Shown here: in pieces, positions 62,521 through 64,000 of the stretch
Layout of the letters: every line of letters starts with the position of its first letter
Numbering within the stretch: the first letter of the stretch is position 1
Source: Trichomonas vaginalis G3
Taxonomy: Eukaryota > Parabasalia > Trichomonadida > Trichomonadidae
Assembly: GCF_026262505.1 (NCBI RefSeq)
Contig: NC_067204.1
Location: 8,837,797 to 8,901,796, forward strand
Length of the DNA stretch: 64,000 bases
Direction of reading: 5' to 3'
Notes under the pieces: model-generated
Told to the model about the DNA's origin: nothing
What the model saw: the letters and a program-made list of their open reading frames with translations, nothing else
Database searches by the model: none
Made by a program: the position numbers and the translations under genes

Positions 62521-64000
62521 AATGAGAGACGGAACGAAAGAAGAAAGGTTTATGAGTCCGGATGACTTAGAAAGGGAACTTGTTGAAAACGGTCTCGGAA
62601 TATATGAAATGCCAGCAATGAGGTACAAGAAACTCCACAGGAAGAACTAGTTCAGATACACCAGACATGGAAGAAATAGTTCAGCAACAACAGCTAGAAG
62701 AGCCTGAAGGAAACGAAACAAGTCCTTCCTTTGGAAACTAACTTCACAGAACTAGATGAAGATTTGGAACAGCCGAAAAATCTTGACCCTCAACAAGAGT
62801 ATGCGGAGAATATGGAATATTTCCAAGAGTCTAAAAAAAATTCGGCTGACATAGTAGAAGAATATCGAAAAATGTTTGCCGACATACAAAAGACTCCAAC
62901 ACCAGATGAAAATATTCAGCATAGAATGGAAGTACTGAAAGAAAATGTACACAAATACAACAACCCTTTTTACTTACGAGCATTTAACGTTCAATCTTCG
63001 GATGAACTCGGTGAAAATAAAAGGTTAAATTTCAAGAAAACATATAGAAATGAAACATTGTTTAAAGTTCATTCAGAACCTAACCAAGATGGAAACAAAC
63101 CTACTTTTGTTTCTGCAGACGATGGAACTACAATGAGATGGGGTCATAAAGCTAACCCGGATAGGTGGTTCATAAACTTACAACCACAATTCCAAGAAGT
63201 TGTAGACGCAATGGAAGTCAATGGTGAACGAGATATAGCTGGTATTTTAAGCGCGGCTTTAATGCCATTGAAAGATATGAAAGATGCAGATATTTTGGAC
63301 CAGTATGAAATGAACATGGCTGATGGAAATATAACACCTGACGTTCTAGAACATTTATCTCAAAGAACTACACAGAACCATAGAGATGGTATATTTGGTG
63401 AAGAGTTTAGAAAGAGAGTTAGGGAGAGAGAAGGAAGAGAACCTATTGTACATGACCTTGCAAACGAAAGTTTACAAAATGTCATAAAAACTTACTTTGC
63501 AGACGATGAACCGAGAAGGGATGAATATTTAAGAAAACTCAAATGGACAGTACCAAATGAAATGTTAGTATTGAAAAACATGTTCCTTGACAAAATAAAA
63601 CCAACTACAGAAATAAACGACGCAAGACTGAAAGATTGGGTAAAAGCTTTCCCATTCACAAAAGATATTGTTGGTAACATGGAAAGAAAACCAGAATGGC
63701 TACAAAAACATATATTTGGAAACGAGCTTATTCCATATGGACAAGCTCTGTTTGAAGAGCTTGAACCGGAAACTCAGGAAAGAGTCATGCAAACAATACG
63801 CGACGACTCAAATACAAACTATGACAAACTCTTTCTAGGATATAGGTTACCTGAGATGGGCGACCCGAGCCCAAAGGCAAAAAGGACATGGGAAATTTAC
63901 AACATACTAGGTGAACATGAGGCAAAGATGCAACAACTTGAAGCAGAGGGCAAGTTACCAAAGAAGAAGAGAAGAGTAGAACAAAGTGAAAGTAGTGAAG
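62521..64000 (+). CDS. Unknown large protein with nuclear-localisation-like motif, partial
   Basis: ATG at 62521 (MRDGTKEERFMSPDDLEREL) follows the previous gene by 25 bp. Three shifts lie within 62615-62745; from about 62746 the frame is open to the window end (over 415 codons). Acidic, helical; includes RWGHKANPDRWFINLQPQF and, near the end, LPKKKRRVEQ, a basic cluster like a nuclear signal. Continues past 64000. Family not recognised; same unit as the preceding gene. Confidence 0.55.

Noticed and set aside
1-64000. tRNA or rRNA genes
   Set aside because: No segment with recognisable cloverleaf arms or rRNA cores was seen by eye; a covariance-model search would be decisive.

Overview
The window reads as chromosomal DNA of a trichomonad parabasalid, most likely Tritrichomonas-like. 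This is an inference from several things: very AT-rich intergenic DNA, an ankyrin protein with a trichomonad-style N-terminus, a textbook trichomonad initiator (TCATTACT, 10 bp before an ATG at 22101), a Tvmar-like mariner, and two Polinton (Maverick) elements. No introns, tRNA, rRNA or CRISPR arrays were recognised.

Layout. (1) About 1-15.2 kb: the right-hand part of Polinton 1, with B-family polymerase C-terminus, integrase, primase/SF3 helicase (S3H) between inverted repeats, a phage-collar-like fibre, minor virion-like proteins, packaging ATPase, major capsid protein, two short amphipathic peptides and a DNA-binding protein. (2) 15.6-22.5 kb: intact host genes for a dynein-tail-like protein, an ankyrin protein and an unknown protein. 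(3) 23.3-54.9 kb: a nested composite. Inverted repeat arms (23.3-24.4 and 51.8-54.9 kb) flank a MULE-transposase-like gene. That gene is split by a complete 21.95-kb Polinton 2 (25985-47938, TIRs of about 0.9 kb, 5-bp target duplication ATTTT), and a decayed mariner (49837-51132) lies just upstream of it. The right arm holds a 2.2-kb tandem array. (4) 55.5-58.6 kb: an intact membrane-anchored subtilisin-like protease. (5) 59.3-64 kb: divergent genes of a third, unrecognised virus-like or transposon-like unit that runs off the window.

How the genes work together. Both Polintons combine a replication set (PolB, S3H, in Polinton 2 also a candidate ssDNA-binding protein), an integration set (retroviral-type integrase, TIRs) and a virion set (double-jelly-roll capsid, A32-like ATPase, penton-like candidates, fibre, amphipathic peptides), so each looks derived from a virion-forming element. 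Most genes are diverged between the two. The S3H cassette and the fibre tip are nearly identical, and the S3H cassette lies in opposite orientation relative to shared outer flanks, which suggests inversion across its inverted repeats.

Caveat. Almost every gene in the repeated elements carries single-base indels, many in homopolymers, whereas the large host ORFs are uninterrupted. This is either decay of old copies or poor polishing of multi-copy DNA. Where I describe one gene across several frames, the span is my inference from matching frames and homologues in the window.
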